Shown one piece after another: positions 61,867-64,000 of a DNA stretch of 64,000 nucleotides. Within the stretch, counting starts at the first letter, position 1, and every line of letters starts with the position of its first letter. The translations under genes and the position numbers were made by a program. The DNA is from Dipetalonema caudispina (lineage: Eukaryota; Nematoda; Chromadorea; Rhabditida; Onchocercidae), in the NCBI GenBank assembly GCA_013365325.1, contig JABVXV010000006.1:124001-188000 (forward strand). Direction: 5' to 3'. The notes under the pieces are model-generated. The model did no database searches and was not told the origin of the DNA. It saw only the letters and a program-made list of their open reading frames with translations.

Positions 61867-64000
61867 TATACATTGGTTTTCTAAATGACATCCCAACTTC
61901 TCTTATCTTATCGCTATTGGAACCTTTTAAAAGCAATATATTTTCTGAGTGTCAATAAAAAGTGGCGGTTTCACATGATTTTAAGAATCTTTAAAACGAG
62001 TCATTTTTTTTTTTTCTTTGAAAAGAAAAAAACGCTTTCCGATAGGCTCTCAAGGGATAGAGATATCAATTAATTTTTATCAAATTTTTCTACTCAACTT
62101 TTTTCATTTTCGTCAAGCTTCAAATTTGTTTTCAGTCCCCAATTTCATTTTCATTACTAACAACCTAATTCTTCTTCCGAACCATTTTTAGTTTACCTTG
62201 TTTTCCACAAAATACAACATTTATCTGATCCTAAATTGTACTTATCCACTAATTTATATGAATCTTAACACTTTCTACGATTCCTTCAGGATATTGTACA
62301 ATCGTTCAATAAATATTATTTTCACATCGTTATCTTTAGAATTTCAAAATTTGTTGAAAATTAGAGGTTTAAAACCGTTATTCATTTTATGAGACAATTT
62401 ATTTGGAATAGTAAAGTCCAGTTATTTATTAATTGGATATGGTCAATAAGATTTGGTGCCAGGCATCAGATATCAATTTATTAGACCATTTGGCTTTAAA
62501 CCCTAGTAGTTATCATTTCTTTTGCTATCCCATAAAATATTGCCAGTCTTTTTGTTTATTAAAATTAAAAATTAGACAGTGAATCATTCTTTTCCTCTTC
62601 AATTAAGTCCATTTCTCATCAGAAATATTACCCTAACGTGACAAGTAGCATCAGAAAAAAATATTAGTAAGTATGGAAATTTATTTCCATCTGTCTAATA
62701 ACAACTAGTTATAGGTACCATAACTAGATATTATCAATACCTCTGGTACCATGGAAATATACTTATCCAGAAATGGCTGGCTCTTAATCTAATTGAAAAT
62801 CTTTTTCTTTATCAATAGAACAACAAGGAAAATTTTCAAGTAAAGAATAATTTTTAAAATATTAGAATGAGGCAGTCGTTTTTGAAGGAGTAATTATATG
62901 TCCATTAATCAGAAATATAAGTTTAATAAGGTTATACTCATTCCCACTCTTAAATTAATATTCAATTATTTCAACAGTTGCAGTGTTTCAAGGGAAAAAA
63001 TAAATGTTATATCTAAAGGGGTTGTTAGAGAATTTTCTGTATTCTTTCAAATCCTGAAACTTACTTTTGACAGTTTTTTCCGGAGCTTCTTCTTCATTAA
63101 AATTATATTATTTGTTATATAATATCATAATATGACTGCTAATAGAATTAGGTTTCTTTAAACTTAAGTAACAGTTCAACTATGATCCATTTGGATGTTT
63201 TCAACGTTACAGTAAGGAAAAGATCACAGCAATTTAGAACAAAAAAGTCGATTATGGCGCTGAAGTGATAATCTAAAAAGTATGAGAAATGATCAAAACA
63301 ATTGCTGTTATTGATCCATGTCTTCAATTCTTCAATTGTTCTTTACGAATTTTTTTAAATTTATTAGTTGATCCAAAAAGTCTATTTTTAAAACTTTGCA
63401 TCATCATCTTGCCTATCATCTGAACAATGTAACAGTTAGCTTCTAACTTTAAATAAGTCTAACAAGTCAGAAGCAAAAGCAGTATATTTGAACTTCTAAC
63501 TTTATCCGATCCTTCAACGATCGCTTTGTTGTAAGGTGTTGGAAATATTTACAACAGTCATTTGTGATATGCTAATCTATAATGTATATTAGCATCTTTT
63601 GAAAATAAAAATAAATTAGAAAACTATGGGAGCATTTCTCGAGTTCATTATGCAAAGCAATGACATTCCCATGCTTGGATTTTAAAACTTTTCGACTTTC
63701 ATTCACACAGAGCTAGCGTTTCTCTCTCATGCAAGGATCAGTTAAGTCGAATTTGATGAAATTTGCATATAATGTAAACAAGAAAAGCATTACTGCAGTA
63801 CCATCTATTAATATATATATATCCTAAAGAGATTAAGTTCAGTAAATACTTCTCAATCCGGTTATAACAATTCCTGAACTTCTTGTTTTAAAATTCGGAA
63901 AATAGCTTGCAGCAACAAAATGCTATAATGAAGGAAAATATGAAAATACAACACCGCTGTATTACCATTTTTTTATTGGGGAGGAAATTGGATAACGAAT

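Larger units (their letters stand above)
52133..64000. other. About 11.9 kb without a supported gene
   Basis: The first few hundred bases probably include the ZNF277 promoter; a locally GC-richer stretch at about 52680-52870 is a candidate. The rest is AT-rich. It contains a CA microsatellite, A/T homopolymers, a purine tract and a 14-bp AT-rich repeat, listed separately. Open frames there are hydrophobic, low in complexity and lack convincing splice partners. A minus-strand block at 57023-57186 and a plus-strand block at about 57256-57330 have acceptor/donor-like edges but could not be joined into a gene. No tRNA or transposon was recognised. Confidence 0.45.

Noticed and set aside
62700..62735. 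Inverted repeat CTAGTTAT/ATAACTAG
   Set aside because: A short AT-rich palindrome with no terminal structure or target duplication; expected by chance in such DNA.

Overview
This is a eukaryotic, strongly AT-rich window. Its genes are split into many exons of about 20 to 300 bp, separated by GT-AG introns of about 50 to 1200 bp. Several first exons sit just after a T-rich acceptor-like sequence, as expected for spliced-leader trans-splicing. Together with protein features such as a MIG-17-like M12B protease, this points to a nematode, most likely a filarial (onchocercid-type) worm. The genus cannot be fixed by eye. Exon models below were built by hand from both strands. For each full gene I checked that splice phases join and that the total length is a multiple of three.

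Layout, left to right. 327-680 (-) holds the tail of an unrecognised gene. 2202-5273 (-) is class III alcohol dehydrogenase / S-nitrosoglutathione reductase (adh-5). 6276-10712 (-) is a TRMT2A-type tRNA uracil-5-methyltransferase with an N-terminal RRM. 11568-19395 (+) is an RMI1 homologue, divergent from TRMT2A across a short shared intergenic region. A tRNA-Trp(CCA) gene lies inside one of its introns, and that intron appears to use a GC donor. 23574-27404 (+) is a secreted MIG-17/ADAMTS-like M12B metalloprotease. 27792-27945 (-) is a possible Kazal-like exon. 29106-33303 (-) is the CDT2/DTL homologue, a CRL4 substrate receptor, with two WDxR boxes and a textbook PIP box at its C-terminus. 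34274-35195 (-) is a two-exon unrecognised gene. 36936-38304 (+) is a TMEM86/YhhN lysoplasmalogenase. 38963-40643 (+) is an unrecognised four-pass membrane protein. 40978-42369 (+) is ALG14. A 100-base run of N at 42938-43037 marks an assembly gap. 43512-43781 (-) is the terminal exon of an unrecognised membrane protein. 46758-52132 (-) is a ZNF277 homologue. From 52133 to 64000 I see no convincing gene, only microsatellites and low-complexity DNA.

Several genes concern nucleic-acid metabolism and genome stability (TRMT2A, RMI1, CDT2, tRNA-Trp), but nothing in the sequence shows that they form one system. RMI1 and TRMT2A may share a divergent promoter. TMEM86, the four-pass protein and ALG14 lie head to tail with modest spacing and could be co-transcribed. 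I did not find an obvious novel multi-gene system. The most unusual signals are an imperfect duplication of the end of CDT2 exon 2, differing in the coding part only at synonymous sites; the tRNA nested in an apparent GC-AG intron of rmi-1; a PIP-like motif in the RMI1 linker; and an M12B protease model lacking a visible prodomain.
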